Assembly (NCBI RefSeq): GCF_036373705.1
Contig: NC_089869.1
Location: 11,605,676-11,669,675, forward strand
DNA length: 64,000 nt
Origin: Amia ocellicauda
Lineage: Eukaryota > Chordata > Actinopteri > Amiiformes > Amiidae
Direction of reading: 5' to 3'
This document shows positions 13,746 through 27,066 of the stretch, in pieces. Numbering within the stretch: the first letter of the stretch is position 1; each line of letters opens with the position of its first letter. A program made the position numbers and the translations under genes. A model generated the notes under the pieces. That model made no database searches, was not told the DNA's origin, and saw only the letters and a list, made by a program, of their open reading frames with translations.

Positions 13746-14036
13746 GTAGTGTTACGTAGGTCAAATACAGTACTGTCTGTTAATGTCTACATAATTATGG
13801 CCCCAGCACAACATAAGGAATTATGAATACTAAATGACACTCCACAATATCAGTGTTGATCCCATTCAGGCCTAATCTGAAGATGCTCCAGCAGACTCAC
13901 CTCCCTTCTTCATCTTCCTGTTGGCGACCTCGTTTTTCAAGGCTAGCGGCTTGTTTGCCTTCAGAACCGGCTTCCCCATCTCCTTACTCAAGAGCCGGCT
14001 GACTTTGGCGTGCAGCCCGGTCGCCTGGTATGCCAT
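12403..14036 (-). CDS. chchd1: CHCHD1 (mitochondrial ribosomal protein mS37), 3 exons
   Basis: The coding exons are 14,036-13,901, 13,350-13,232 and 12,516-12,403. Phases agree at both introns and all ends use GT/AG: exon 1 ends GGGAG|GTGAG, exon 2 starts ACAG|AG, exon 3 starts TTGCAG|GCC. The product is 122 aa; human CHCHD1 is 118. The N-terminal part carries [13 protein letters not shown], matching the family's KPVLKPNKPL. Exon 2 codes the CHCH domain with twin CX9C motifs at C49/C59 and C70/C80, plus the family signature CITEM...MACWKQNDF. The C-terminal LLRRHPN resembles the family's LLQRFPN. CHCHD1 is imported through the Mia40 disulfide relay and is part of the mitochondrial 28S subunit. 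The start MAYQATG was chosen because an in-frame ATG further upstream would add a hydrophobic extension the family lacks. The gene appears intact. Confidence 0.93.
13699..13744. repeat. (AAT)n microsatellite in CHCHD1 intron 1
   Basis: About 15 AAT units lie in the intron between exons 1 and 2 of CHCHD1. Confidence 0.95.
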
Positions 14037-14273
14037 GGCTACCACACACCGGCAAATCAGACAACGTTGCAATAAATAAATACAAATAAACCTGCTGTAC
14101 ACTTTACACCAGCCTCCAGAGCGACCTTTTCTCCCGCAGCATTCCTAACACACGGGCAGCGCCATATTGGACCGTAAAGCGGTTTAGAACGGGCGTTGCC
14201 GTGGTGATAGTGCCTCACTGTAAAATGTCGTAAAGTTGTAGTAAAGCTTTTTGCTTGTGTCATTTGTGTGCAC
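14037..14273 (-). promoter_or_regulatory. CHCHD1 promoter / 5' UTR region
   Basis: Just upstream of the start codon the sequence is GC-richer and, on the minus strand, contains CCAATATGGCGCTGCC. This joins a CCAAT box to an ATGGCGC core like a YY1 site, a common arrangement at TATA-less promoters of mitochondrial-ribosome genes. The transcription start is not determined. Confidence 0.4.
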
Positions 14274-14388
14274 TGGCTGTATTCAAAAACGCAAACTGCC
14301 GATACTACACGTACTACATACCAACATGTCCAGCAATAATGACATTTTGGTATGTAGTACGTGTAGTATGCGGTTTCGAATACAGCCA
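14274..14388. mobile_element. Foldback MITE (inverted repeat)
   Basis: The left arm 14,274-14,324 (TGGCTGTATTC...TACTACATACCAA) is the reverse complement of the right arm 14,347-14,388 (TTGGTATGTAGTACGTGTAG...GAATACAGCCA), with a loop of about 22 bp. The left arm carries about 9 extra bases and a few mismatches. Short palindromic elements with CATACTACATACT-type arms are common in fish genomes. It lies about 240 bp upstream of the CHCHD1 start codon. Confidence 0.75.
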
Positions 14389-14463
14389 TTATTTTTCTAT
14401 TTGTACAATGCAAACAGTGGGCATTTCAAAACAGAACAAAGCTGTAATTTGCCTAACGTCGTT

Positions 14464-14499
14464 ATAATAATAATAATAATAATAATAATATAGGTCTCA

Positions 14500-14588
<89 letters not shown>
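14464..14588. repeat. Compound (TAA)n-(TTA)n-(AGT)n microsatellite
   Basis: Three successive trinucleotide tracts: TAA (14,464-14,491), then after a 12-base spacer TTA (14,504-14,537), then AGT (14,538-14,588). The first two are mutually complementary and could form a hairpin. Confidence 0.95.
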
Positions 14589-14589
<1 letters not shown>

Positions 14590-16582
14590 AACCCTAATGG
14601 TTATGCAACACACATGCACATAATCTATATTCTTTATGTGTGCATAACATAACAATATGTGTATACATCTTGGCTACAGATATATATTGTAATTAAGCAT
14701 TTTCCCCATATGTTCTCATACCAGATGTTAAACAGTCCTGTTTGCTGGAATATTGATGTCACCCTCGGCCACAGCTGGGTCAGAGTTCAACCGCCTGTGG
14801 GTTTGGCTGCTCAGTAATCAGACACAATCACCAGTGTGTCACTCCAGAGGCACGCCGCTGCACATTCCTCCCAGTGTTTACAAGTGCCGGAGCAGAGCAC
14901 AACCCAGCCGCTTGCCCCAGAGCCACGCAGCAGCACACACTGACCTACTGTACTTCTGTATCTGCACTTGGACCGACATGGTGCTTTCTGCAGCTGCACT
15001 GACCTCCGCGTGGCACTTTGTGTGACTGCTGAAAGTCACTGCTCAATGAAGCAAACTAATAAACTCTATGGGTTAAATGTAGTGTTTTCTACAGAGCCTT
15101 CCATAGAGGATCGGTACTTATGCAACATACTCAAAACTGACTCCCACACACTCCCCTCTGTGTTAGCTGGTTTAGTCTGGTCATACGACTGCTGGGGAAG
15201 AAATGAACAATGGCACTATTGGTAAACTTAGATTTGTATTTAATTTTATTAACATTAACTGAGCATGAGTATCAATCTTGTGTCCATATAATTTAGATCA
15301 GTGTTTTTGCCAGCCAAAGACACACTTAGTTAACCTATAATTCTGTGCAAATTACATTACAAATGGTGCTAGACTGAGACAAAAGAAAAATCACTGTTCA
15401 GAAATGTTTTTGCTGGTGTTGGGGTATAGTGTACTGTTTCCAGGTTTAGGTTTGCTTTAGTATTAGGTTGAGGCTTAAAATCAAACTTTTGGGATCTGAG
15501 TTAAAGAGCTAATATTTAATCTGAGATATAGGTGCAAACATTTGTTTACACATCCACCTCGTTATAATGCCTAAAGGTAATGGAAATTTCAGCCAGGGAC
15601 AATAGCAAGGTGTGAACCTCATCTCTATGTACAGCTCAATCTGTTTAATAAAACCTTATGCCTAACCCAGACAGCAATCTTAATTAAATGGGAATTCTTT
15701 CAACACTTTGAAAGTTAATTCTTTGAATTAATCACTTTTTGAACCCTCAGGATAACTCAAGCCCATAATTTACAAAACAGGTATGGTTATATTATGTGCA
15801 TTTTACATAATATAAGGATAAGCTTAATTGTATTTAAAAAAAACTTCCATGTAATCCTAACAAACACCATTCATACTTTTAAATGTTACCCTTACTAAAT
15901 CTAATGTAGCCTACATTAATACGATCTTGTTTAAACAGCCCTACAATTATGAAGCACTGGTTGGGGAATTGTGTCTATCCACACTTCCATTATATACTGC
16001 CGCCGTTGCTGAACTCCACACTTAACGGCTAACCAGAATCTTATTATTAATGCTTTTTCCGATTAATGAAGGCAAATGCAAAAACACGGCCTCAGTTTCC
16101 AGGACGAACATCGGCTGTGATGTTGAAAGGGTTGGGAAATGGAAATGGAACGGATTAATTCTCCCCACCAATTTCCCACATCACAAAACACCACTGTGAA
16201 ATGAGGCTGAATTGAAGACATTGTCAGCCAAACGCATGCCGTAGATAAGGCCTGTCAAAGCTCCATTCCTGGGCAACTACATTGTCTTCTGGCTTTTTGT
16301 TGCACCCCTTCACTCTCAGTACTGAACTGCTTTCATTGTTTGATTCCTTGGATGAACATAGCCCTTCTGTCAGGGTTTTCCAAGGTTTTAAAGGGTACTG
16401 TACCTTCTTGAGCTGTAAAAATGACCTTGAAAACACATTAAATACATTCACTTGAGAAAGTAATTAGAACAGTCAAATGAATTGAAGCTCTGAGTGGGAG
16501 TGAAAACCAGACCACAAGGAATGGAATTTGCCCTGCCTGCTTTACATTATTTATTTATATTAAATATGATTATTATTATTGT

Positions 16583-16613
<31 letters not shown>

Positions 16614-19600
16614 GTAGGTCTCTAGGGACTGAGATTTTAAAACAATCTAACACACCCCTGGTCCTGGAGAGCTACACAGAGGATCTGGTCTTTAGTTTGA
16701 CATAATTCTAGATTCCATAACTGAAGCAATTATTGGCTCACTGAGTCAAGAGTAACACAGGGCTCCGGAATAATTACCCAAGTAATTGGATTTCATGAAA
16801 ATATATTTCTTTGCCGTGATTCATGATTGGGTCTTCAGGGCCTATCTAGCAGTATTCTGCAGGCCCTGTGGAATCAGCTGGAGACTGAATTAGCAGCTGG
16901 ACTGGGAGTGTCTTTTGATTTCTGAGAATTTTTCCTTGATGTGTAGCAGTTTACCGCTTGGGTTTCTCTAGTTTGTTTTAAGTGTTGTGTCGTTCATGCT
17001 CAATTGATGCAGTTAGCAGCAGCAAGTATAGGTTATATGTGGTGCCTTGAACGACTGTTTGCTGAATAGGTTTTGAAATCTGGTTGGTAACCCTGTTCGT
17101 TAGCTTCAAATGCATATATATGGTCACCTCAGATGACCTTGCTCTCTGTTCGCTTTCACTGTTGTAGAATATCGCCTATTACCTATTACCCATTTACCCA
17201 CCTGACAGTTATTTCTGTATACTTTTTCTGTCATTCGTATTCTGTCTTCGTTAAGCTTTGTGCACTCCTTACTCATGATTGCAGGTAAAACCAAAAACTG
17301 TAAAGTAGCTGTATTATGCACTTAAGTTATTCAATACTTATGGTGTGTTATGGAAATGGACAAATGACCTATTGTGAGTTATTCTGCGACTGCAAATGCA
17401 TCTGCTCCATAAATTAATATGATGCATTTTTGACTGATGAAAGATCCTCTTCACCATTCTTTATCAATAGCCCGCTGTACCCCCAAACTCCTCCTTCCAC
17501 CCTTCCCAGCCACACTGCGATCCCATAGCAACACAGTCCATATCAACCAGAGATTCTGCCTCAAAAAGTCACAAAATGAGCCCACGATGCAGGTGTCAAG
17601 GTAACCAGTGAGTATTTTGCTTCTCCCCTCCATAAAAGAAAGATCTATTGATCAGGAAGTCAACTCCATTTAGCACAAAGGCAGAGTTCTACATAGCTCA
17701 GGAAGAGGGATATTGATTATTGATGGGAGGGAGGGTCTCACTGACAGGGACAATGCCACGGTGGACAATGACCAGATCCTATTTCCAACTGCCCCCCTGC
17801 TCGCTTCACCGCGCACTGCTCAATAGCATACGCACTCTCTCGTCCGCTATTGTACACAGCTGCGTAGGGTAGGGGTCCAGCACAGCCAGGAATCTCCGAC
17901 TAGGAATTGAACATTATCTTCACAATGGATGTTCTGACAATGTATAAGTAAACACCATCAGGAGCCTAGCTATATAACGTGCAACATTACAAAAGTGCCG
18001 AAAAACTCTGCAGAATAAGCTGCTATTATAGCTACCATCAGAACAGATGCATTTTGGGTAATTTACGTTGACCTGTAAAGTGTGAGTGCTAAAGCTGGGC
18101 TACACAAGTCTTAATTACTTTGTCCTTTTACAAATGTGGAGCCAATTGACACAATTATGCTCAACACCAATGAGTGTGCTTCACCTTGCTTTGTCTGTTC
18201 TGAACTACAATAATTTATGGTAATACAAGGATTTGCCTGGGTGAACTTTCATAAAGAGCCACTGAGAAGTGAAGAATGACTCACCTGGCTCGCTGCCTGC
18301 CTGGCGTGTGTGTCGTGCTCTTGTGACCTGCTGTCAGGAGTGAAACAGGTCACCAACTCACAGAGAGTACAGTGCAGGGTCCGAAGGAAAATTTCCCCCG
18401 AATTCACTTTAGAAAGTGCATAGGACTTTTTGCACATTGAGCATGGTTTTACTATAGTGGTGTTACAGTGGTTTTCTATGCTTTAACATGCCTTCACTGT
18501 GCTTTACTACATCCCCCATGAATAAACCAAGCTCGATCATAGTAAACATGCCTTAGAAATAATGATCATGGAGTATCATGGTATTCCTATGGTCCCATGG
18601 TGTAGTCAGACACAGAAAAACTACTGTATAACTACAGTGTAACCACACTAAAACCAAGCTACTAGTGCTACAGTCAAATTACCATTGTAAGCTTGCATAA
18701 GGGTAGCTCTGAGCAGGGATGAACTGGATCGGGGGGGCAGGGAGTGCTCTAAAAGCAGGCTGGCCCGTTTCAATAATTCACCCCTCTTTGCGTAGCTGGC
18801 AGTTGCAGAAGCTCTTCTGCATCCTCAGCCAGCTCCTGTGATCTCAGTCAGGGCCCAGAGGCAGCAGAACACAATTCAATCCCATTAACCCACCACCCCC
18901 CTCTGCAGAGACTGCAAGAAAGGGAAGCTGAGCCAGCAGCAAGCCGTTGGCATGGAAACTCCTCTGTCATAAGCACCAGTGAGAAGGGGATCGCAGCCCC
19001 TACAGTGATTTCATACTTGAAATTCAGTAGTGATGGAGCTAAACTGCAGCCCAATTGTATTCATACATTTGTGTTCCACTCAGCTCCATATGTCTTCTGT
19101 TTCTTTAGCTGTGTTAGCCAGTGGTGCACAAACCCAGTCCCGCAGGGTTTAGCATAGAGGTATATATCTTTAAATCACAAACACCTAAGGATCTTGAATG
19201 GTTTCAATAAGGCAGATTATTTATACTATAGCAGTTTATAGCAGGTGTGAAGAGGAGATTAGCTGTTTTTGTAAGGAAAAGTGGCTGAAACGAGCTCAGC
19301 AGTAGTCTTGGAAGGCTGGCGAATCTTCTGGTTTTCATTAACCAATCATTCGCTCAGTCTTAGCAGTTCAGCATCGTTCAGAGACCCACAAGACCTCCAA
19401 GGACTGCAATTCTCCAGGACCAACACTGAATTAGCCGGTGGCAAACTTGCTGACCTCTGTCCATGGGTAGACCAGAGTTAGACCCTTTATTATAGGAGAG
19501 TTTCTCTGCACATGTTCCTGACACCTGGAACAACAATATGAAAGTCTGTTCCCCTTTCAGAGGTATGTTCCACTGCTGTGAGTCTCTCCCACACATCTCC

Positions 19601-22600
19601 TATTAATGTCAGCTGACTGTGCTCTGAGAAAACGATGTCTCCCCAGCCCTCTAATTCTCACCTGTGCCATGTCTTAAACAGGCTTCTGTGCTTTAGACCC
19701 CACCACAAGCTCCACTTAGGTTCAACTGCAGGTCAGAGAAATAGTAAAATTGTTTATTTTCATGCCAGTTTGGTATGAAGATGAACACACAATGAGACGT
19801 GATTACCATATTGAGATAGTGATGCAGGGTGCTACTCTAGGGTTTTTAAATGAAGGAGCTAGGTTGATGGGATTCACTGAATATCTTTTACACCTTAGCT
19901 CATGTTCTGCTGAAAGTCAGTGTTATTCTGTTGAGTCTGTGAATGAACATTCCTCAACATGTTCCTCTAGTTCCTTCACAGAGCCCAGGAGTAATGGGGG
20001 AGGGGATCTACAGATGTGACATTATAAAGACTGTTATGCACGCATATATACAAAAAAGAGAAAGAGAGAGAGAGAGCAAAAGAGAGAGAGAGAGAGAGAG
20101 AATGGAGGGGGTGAGAGGCAAACTGTGAAGCACTTTAGAAATGAATTATCATTACTCCGAGAACTGAATAAATGAATAAGCCACCAGTGCAGCCTCCAGC
20201 AAGTGGGAGGCAATCAAACTGGCTTTTTAAGCGAGATAAGGACAGCGATATGGGGTTTTCTGCTAATTAGTAGCAGATATATTCAGAACAACAACTGTAT
20301 TTACTGAGAAGCTATCTTCGGTGAATGACGACTGTTTTTCAAGTTTCTGTGAATTTGTGTGTGTTAGTCTTTTAATCAGCTCTGAAGGTTTACAGCTGAG
20401 GCTGAGAGTGAACTTGGCAGTAGCAGCTTTACAAGTCCAGATGTATTACAGAAATGAGACAGGCTCTTAAGAAGACAAACACATTGCTTCTGTGAAAATA
20501 GTATCGTTAGAATCTGTAGCAGCCTTGTGAAAAGCCCCCAGATCTAGAGCCCTGGGTGGAGGTTTAGCGCGTGTGTAATACAGAAAGTGAGGAATCGGTT
20601 TCCCGAATTTCTCAGAATGGAAATAGACGTCCGGGGCTGAATGAAAATAGGCAGATGCCAGTGAAAGCCCAGCCTGATTTTCACACATCAGTAAGGCTCC
20701 TTTTTAAACATCAAAAGCCACACTAACAGGGGGCGTCCATTGATGTTATATGCGATCCTGGTGTGTGGGCCCAGGACACCAAATATGAAAGGGTCTCAAA
20801 ACTGACAGGCCTCATTTTTATCCCTTTTAAGACACTTGAGACTGAATCGGCGGGGCTTGCCTGATTGACAGGCACCGTTAACCCTTTCCACTCTGACAAC
20901 TCGGCCTGCTACACCCGTCCTCCAGTATGGTGTGCCCTGGCTTTGGTTCAACCCCAGATCTTAATTGTTTAAGTGAACAAAATCTTTGGATAATCAGTTG
21001 TCATTTCCAGGTGTTAAGCAGTTGCTGACAGAAGGTACATGGAAAACCTGCTGAATCCTGGCCCTTAAGGACCGTATTTGCCCATCCCTGGTTTCCATCA
21101 AAGGTCTCAAACTCGGTTCCTGAAGGGCCACAGTGTCTTGTGCCCGGACTCAATTTCCCACCTGGCTAATCAGCTTGACAATGCGCACACATCATCCTGG
21201 GTTTGGACATGTCTTCCTCTCAGCGTACTAGGAATAGTGTTCATCTCTGCAGCACTGAAGGCAACACTTCTTTGAAGACTGATAACTGTTTTCAGCTGAG
21301 ACTCTAATTAGATCAATCAATTTCATGCTAACACTTCAGTTGAAAGGCACATCTGGAATCACTGTGGCCTTTAAATGCTGTTCCCAGGTGCCCCAAACAA
21401 CTTCAGTTTCTCTCAAGTGTATTGTAATAGGGTTATTTAATGCTGTATAACAATACAGTTGGTAACAGTTAAGGTATTCCATGCATGAAGGGGTCTTGAC
21501 GCTTTTACATTGCTGTGTTATCAACATGAAGCACACAGTTTTCCGTATTACAAGTAATACAAAGTAATTACAAATCACATATAAGAAACCAGCCACAGAC
21601 CACACAGCAGCATTTCCATGCAACATTCCTATACCTCTTATGTATCAATGTCTTCCTTTCATAAAAGTCTCAGGGTTTTAAAATGATTCTGTTAACAGTG
21701 GCGTTTCAGTACACTTAATGGAAGTGGTGCCAGTTTCACTAGATGTACATTTGCTTTCAATAGTTTAGTTATGTTTAACCAGTATGAAAGCAAAGATCAG
21801 CTACTGTAGGTCAGTTACAGCAGATCCTGGACCAAAACATTATTAGACAGAAAGAAAGAGGGTTGATTGTGAAATATGACAAAAAATTATGTTTTGTGTT
21901 TTCGATATTTGTGTATCTAATCCTGATGTGTGATTTATAATATGTTAATAGGTCATGTTAAGCTTCTCTTATTGTATAAGAGACTAAATTGGCAGTTTGT
22001 GCAGCCAGAACTCCAAACTGCATGAGATAACATCTTTTATACTATAAGAGACACAATTCACATGACTAAACTTATATAAGATCCTATACTGTTTGTGTGC
22101 TTTATCACATTTATTAGCTTCATTTTCCAGTTGAAGCTGTGACTACTGTGGAAATACTTTCCAGGTCTTCTTAAGTGACCAGTATGTACCCTGAATAAGC
22201 AAGTAAGTACCCTGAATAAGCATCCTATGCACACAGCAATATTGTTTCATTTATAAGATTGGAACTGTGTGTTTCTTATTCTTGTGTGAACTGAGCTCCA
22301 AAATGCAAAAAAGCAGACAGGAAATACAAGATCCAAATACATAGCACAAATCAATGTCACAATTACCTCAGACCTCATTAAATTTAACACACAAGTTTTG
22401 ATTGGACAATATCAGAATTCACTAAGGACTGGGGCTTTTGCTGGGGACTCCACACATTTCTTGCTGTTCTGTCTTGTGCTTGCTGATATGAAAAGGCTTT
22501 TTACTGAAACTCAACCTTCCCAATACTCATTTACCTGAAGACGCATCCTGACTGCTAGAAAAGTCTCCCTCTCTCCTCAATATTTGATGAGGGTGTCAGT

Positions 22601-22609
22601 CATCCACAG
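14589..22609. other. Long anonymous stretch
   Basis: No exon, TIR or retroelement coding motif is recognised in these 8 kb. Short repeats are (TG)n at 16,582-16,610 and (GA)n at about 20,056-20,100. At 18,430-18,660 there is a patch of alternating CATGGTTTTACTATAG / CTATGGTCCCATGG / ACTACAGTGTAACC words with short internal inverted repeats, probably an old non-coding repeat. The open frames here are short and uninformative. Confidence 0.4.
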
Positions 22610-22739
22610 TGCCGGCCCTGCCTCTCTCAGCCGGCAGACTGGCCCTCCTTTAGAGACCTCCTGAAGAGGCCAGCTGTTATAGACCGGCTGTCTGAGGGGC
22701 AGAGAGAGGGAGACCCCCCACTGACCTGGGCCTCGGCAG
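22610..22739 (+). CDS. Coding-like exon, gene not recognised
   Basis: After CATCCACAG (acceptor at 22,608-22,609) an open frame of 43 codons plus one base runs to the donor GGCAG|GTACTAG. The peptide has a clear protein-like middle (DWPSFRDLLKRPAVIDRL, then PLTWASA) and the DNA is GC-rich against AT-rich flanks. An alternative acceptor, CAGCCGGCAG|AC, would start it at 22,631. I do not recognise the family, and no partner exon is visible. A decayed exon or chance frame remains possible. Confidence 0.35.
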
Positions 22740-22954
22740 GTACTAGAGTCTTCATATTTATATCCATATGTATATATACACACACACACACACACAACAC
22801 ATCCAGGTCAGCACAGTACTCACAGTAGAAACGGGGTCTTTCAGTTCCAGCTAAAGGACATGACAAGATTGAGGAGGAAAAGCAATTTCATCCATTTTGG
22901 AGTTTTTCAGATTCAAATATAGACTTTTGTGGCAAGTATATCTGACAGCAAGCA

Positions 22955-23520
22955 TATTAAGCATGAATTAAGAACAAGGGCAGTAATGTACAGACTGTAC
23001 AATACACTAGTTAGAGCTCATCTGGATACTGTGGACAGTTCTGGGCTCCACACTTCAAGAAAGATATCGCTGCTTTAGAGGCAGTTCAGAGGAGAGCAAC
23101 CAGACTTATTCCAGGTCTGAAGGGAAAGTCCTACTGAGAGACTGAGGACCTGAACCTTTTCACCCTGGAACAGAGGAGACTACATGGGGACTTGATTCAA
23201 GTCTTCAAAAACATGAAAGGCATTGACCACATCAAACCAGAGGAGCTTTTCCAGATCAGCAGGGACACACACACCCGGGGACACAAATGGAAATTGGGTT
23301 TCAAGGCATTCGAGACAGAAAACAAGAGACACTTCTTCACACAGAGAGGCGTCACAATCTGAACAAACTCCCCAGCGACGTGGTTGAAGCGACAATTTGG
23401 GAAGATTAAAAAATAGACTGGATAGGATGCTTGGATAACTTAGTTATTAATGGACACCAAACGAGCACGATGCAGTGAATGGCCTCCTCTCGATTGGACA
23501 CTTTCTTATGTTCTTATTCT
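22955..23520 (+). mobile_element. CR1-type LINE 3' end (reverse transcriptase C-terminus)
   Basis: Conceptual translation with several frame breaks gives the typical non-LTR retrotransposon ending: [42 protein letters not shown], then RHFFTQR. Short repeats GTTCTTATTCT follow at the 3' end. It is 5'-truncated and full of stops, as expected for an old LINE insertion. Confidence 0.8.
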
Positions 23521-23539
23521 GCCTTTCGCCTTCGAACAG

Positions 23540-25348
23540 TTGTAATACACCCCTTTGGCTAGCAGGTGTAGCGTTATGTTGGGTGTATTTGGATAAGAGC
23601 ATTTGGGCTCTGAGCTGAAGCACTGATCTAAAGAAGACCTCTCCCCCCCAAAGTTATCAGATTTCCTTAGCTCATCAGCTTGGAACTGGTTTGCATCAAA
23701 GTGACAGTTTTGGGGAGGATGGCACCAAGAAGAGGCCAAATAGTTTGGAATTCTGCTATGAGATGTCTGGAGAAAGGGGCCTGTAGGTGATGATAACTCT
23801 TTGAAGTGGACGAGAGCCGAAATCCCGACATAGAGCTACGAACCCGGGCCAACCGGCATTTCCAAAAGATGGCATGGATTGACATCAGTCATAAATCAAG
23901 CCCCCCTCCAATAGGACACTGGGGGCTGAAACCGAAATCCAATCTCAAGAACTCAGGAACCAATCACCTATTGATCTGACAGACTATAAGGAACAGCGGA
24001 CGGTCTTTCTCACTCTCTCTCTCACCTGAACCAGAAACTCGCTGCCACAGCTCAACCTGTAGCTCTGTTGCCAGAACCGGAACCAGAAACCAACCAAGTC
24101 TTTGCCGGCAACAGAAGAGTTAAACTGGGAGAAGGAGATTGAGCCGTACGAAGAATTCTTTTAAAGGACTTTATTAAATAAGGAACTTTACAGACTGCGC
24201 TGCCCGCCTGTGCCCACCTGATCAGTGGAGTTTTACAGCTGGACAATTGACTAAGTCGACTGTATACGAAAGTGTCAGTCATTTAAATAGCTATTGAGTC
24301 TTAAGAAACTTGACCCTTGGAACAAACAGGGCCCTGCTTTCCTCAAAGACTACATCTTCAAGTAACTACGGTGGAACCCCTGCTTACAAAGAAGATTTTG
24401 TGCACAACCTTGGAGCCTTCAAACCAGTGGAGAATCTGTTTGGAAACGACTCTACTTTCGCAAAACCCCAACTTCCAGGTGCATCGACTGAGTGGAAGTT
24501 CTTGGACAAAGCCGAACCGGACTGCCTTTGTTCCAAACCACACGGACCTCGTGCCGTGTGCTGTTATCTGAGCCCGAAGCCAGAGAGGCCTCTCTGCGAC
24601 GAAGTTCAGATAAGTTTAACAGTTTGGAGTTCATGATTCATGACATTTGAGAAATCAATTAGAAATGTTAATCTGTGATTCATAACTCTAGAATGTGTAA
24701 TATCATTTAGTTTTCTTAAATATAAACGTGTGTTGCATTAAACTGTTTTGTTGATAATTTTAGAATTAAAATCTGTCAACGCCGAGAAATATCTTCTCAT
24801 TCCTGTTTAACTGTTTAGTCTGAAATTGACACAAGTTAATAGACATTAGATTATTGGTGGCCCTGCCTATCCTTAATCATTGAATAATAATCAGTTAAGG
24901 GAAATTGTGGTAACAAGTAATGATAGAATCTTTCTCGGCACCTAAACGTAAATGAGACCGATATATATATATATAACGAGAAGTTACCTGACATAAATAC
25001 TAACCTGCGTAGTTATTTAATGTCTGACTAACAATACTAATGAGAGACTCACCTTCGTCTTACTAACCGGTATTGTAGTCAATGTGTTTATAACCTTTTT
25101 TGTTTAACGATTTGTGTTATCATATGCAATCCCATGGTCTTTGATTTGGTCACGGAAGTGATTTGTCTTTGATTTGTTGATCTAGAGTTGAATTTTAATT
25201 AGTTTTTCCCTTTTGTATAATTAGTGTAGTGCTACATTTAGTCTTTGTTTTGAATACATTTGACAATTTATATCTTTGGAATTGGTGTCTGCGTCCAATT
25301 ATTACAGAAATTGAGTTCTACAAGATTCCAGGATTCGTGATAAGGTGA
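23540..25348. mobile_element. Possible long LTR or LTR-retroelement leader
   Basis: The block begins TGTAATACACCCC and ends TTCTACA, so it has TGTA...TACA ends. It contains repetitive CCAGAACCGGAACCAGAAACC text and no coding motif. Its size (about 1.8 kb) and look suggest a single long LTR, but no clear target-site duplication flanks it and no second copy is in the window. Pure inference. Confidence 0.25.
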
Positions 25349-26656
25349 CACTATCAATTCACTTCTTTAATTGAAATTTATAAGTGTACCTTACGCTACA
25401 CAGGGCTCTCTGTTGCATCTCCAGTTCATATCATTTTCATGTGTGTTGGTCTTTTCCTGGGCTACCCTGCTTCATAGCTCCCTGAGAGGTATCAAGCCGG
25501 TTGACAATCAGCTTCTTCCTCCGTTGTGCAGAAGGTTGTATTTTGGGCAGCGCAGGGCATAATCTCATGTTCATTGGAAACCATTCTACACAAAATCAAA
25601 CCCCAACCATTACCTGTGTAACTGCTCAGCAGGGATAATTACACATTACCAACATTATAACTATTCATAAATATGCTGTACTACACTTTACATGAATAAG
25701 GCATTAATTACCAAAATAAATCTAAATTTCATGTAAAATGTTACCCTTACCTGCAGTCTCTTAACTTCAGATTGCAAGGTTATAAGGTTACAAATAGTTG
25801 GAGGTCTACGCAGCCTGTTTGCTAGATTGAACCCAGAACTGTAACTCATTTTCTCCCCTCACCCCCTCATTCAAAGATTATTATATCCTCCACTGCCTCT
25901 GTCAACCACAAACACGATGCATCTCCTCCCGTTATCCTCCGTGCAGATGTTTTTCAACTGCTGCGAGGCTAAGCTGGAGTCTGGCTTTTACAAAACAAAG
26001 GGGAACCACTTCTGTGGGATGTGTGATCTCACAAATTGAGCTCAGCTGCCAATGTGAGTTACCGCCGTTAATAAAGACTAAGAAATACATTTCCTCACTC
26101 CAAGCGTTGACGTAGCAGCCGGTTCAGCGCTCTTGCCAGGCACATGTTGGCTCTGCACAGGGGTTTGAATGATCTTTGCCTGCAGTGCTGCCAACGCCGG
26201 CCCACAACGCCCAACGCCGGTCCACAATCCCAGGGTAATGTCAATGCAAATCGGCCCTGCCGTGATCTGATTCCTTGTTGGTGTCCTTTTACCTCAATCC
26301 ACCAACTCTGGGTAAACAAACCTGTCCTCTTACTGCAGAAGTCATGAACGCCAAGAATCAAGCTTGTCTCTAATGCCTAGATTCTGGGACGGCACACTGG
26401 AGATAGTGGTGCAGTGTGGTGTGTGTGAAACCTGGGAAGCTCTCAGGGCTTTAGCTTCCCCTCTGCCTAGCTGATTTGCATTGTGCACTCGTGCCTCTGA
26501 AAAAAAGGGAATGCAGAGGAAGACCGCAGAAATCAATTAGTTCAAAACGGCAGCCTTATTTAAGTGTCCTAAAGATGCGACCTTCCATTACTGCCCCTTC
26601 AGTCTGGGGCAGCGCTGTTAATCAGATGGATGTGTCTTGGAACAGACAGGGACAGA

Positions 26657-26716
<60 letters not shown>

Positions 26717-27066
26717 CTAGGCAGGAGGAGCACTGTCTGGGGAGCTGAAATCATTTATATGGGATGAAGCTATTAGCTAATGTAGTCTACTCAGCAGCCA
26801 GCGCTCCCTGGTCATTGCTACACTCAGCGACTTTCTCTGCTTAGCCCTGTGAGTGAAGCTTCAGTCCCACTGACCAAGGGATCTGTCTTAGAGGAGGTTT
26901 TACTCCCCTATCGTTACTTACATTCATTTCCTTGTTTCTGACCACATCCATTGTGGTCGCTCACCTTTAAAGCACAGATCTGCAAACTAGGAAATACGTT
27001 TGTCTAAACTGAGGTCAGTTCCCAACAGCACAGTATTTTCTTCCCCTTGTACCTCAACATATTAGG
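25349..27066. other. Anonymous DNA
   Basis: No gene is recognised. A (GT)n microsatellite of about 28 units lies at 26,659-26,714, and a short direct repeat AACGCCGG/CAACGCCGG lies near 26,190-26,222. Confidence 0.4.

Noticed and set aside
14037..14102. Upstream in-frame extension of CHCHD1
   Set aside because: It would add a hydrophobic leader absent from the family; the MAYQATG start gives the expected length.
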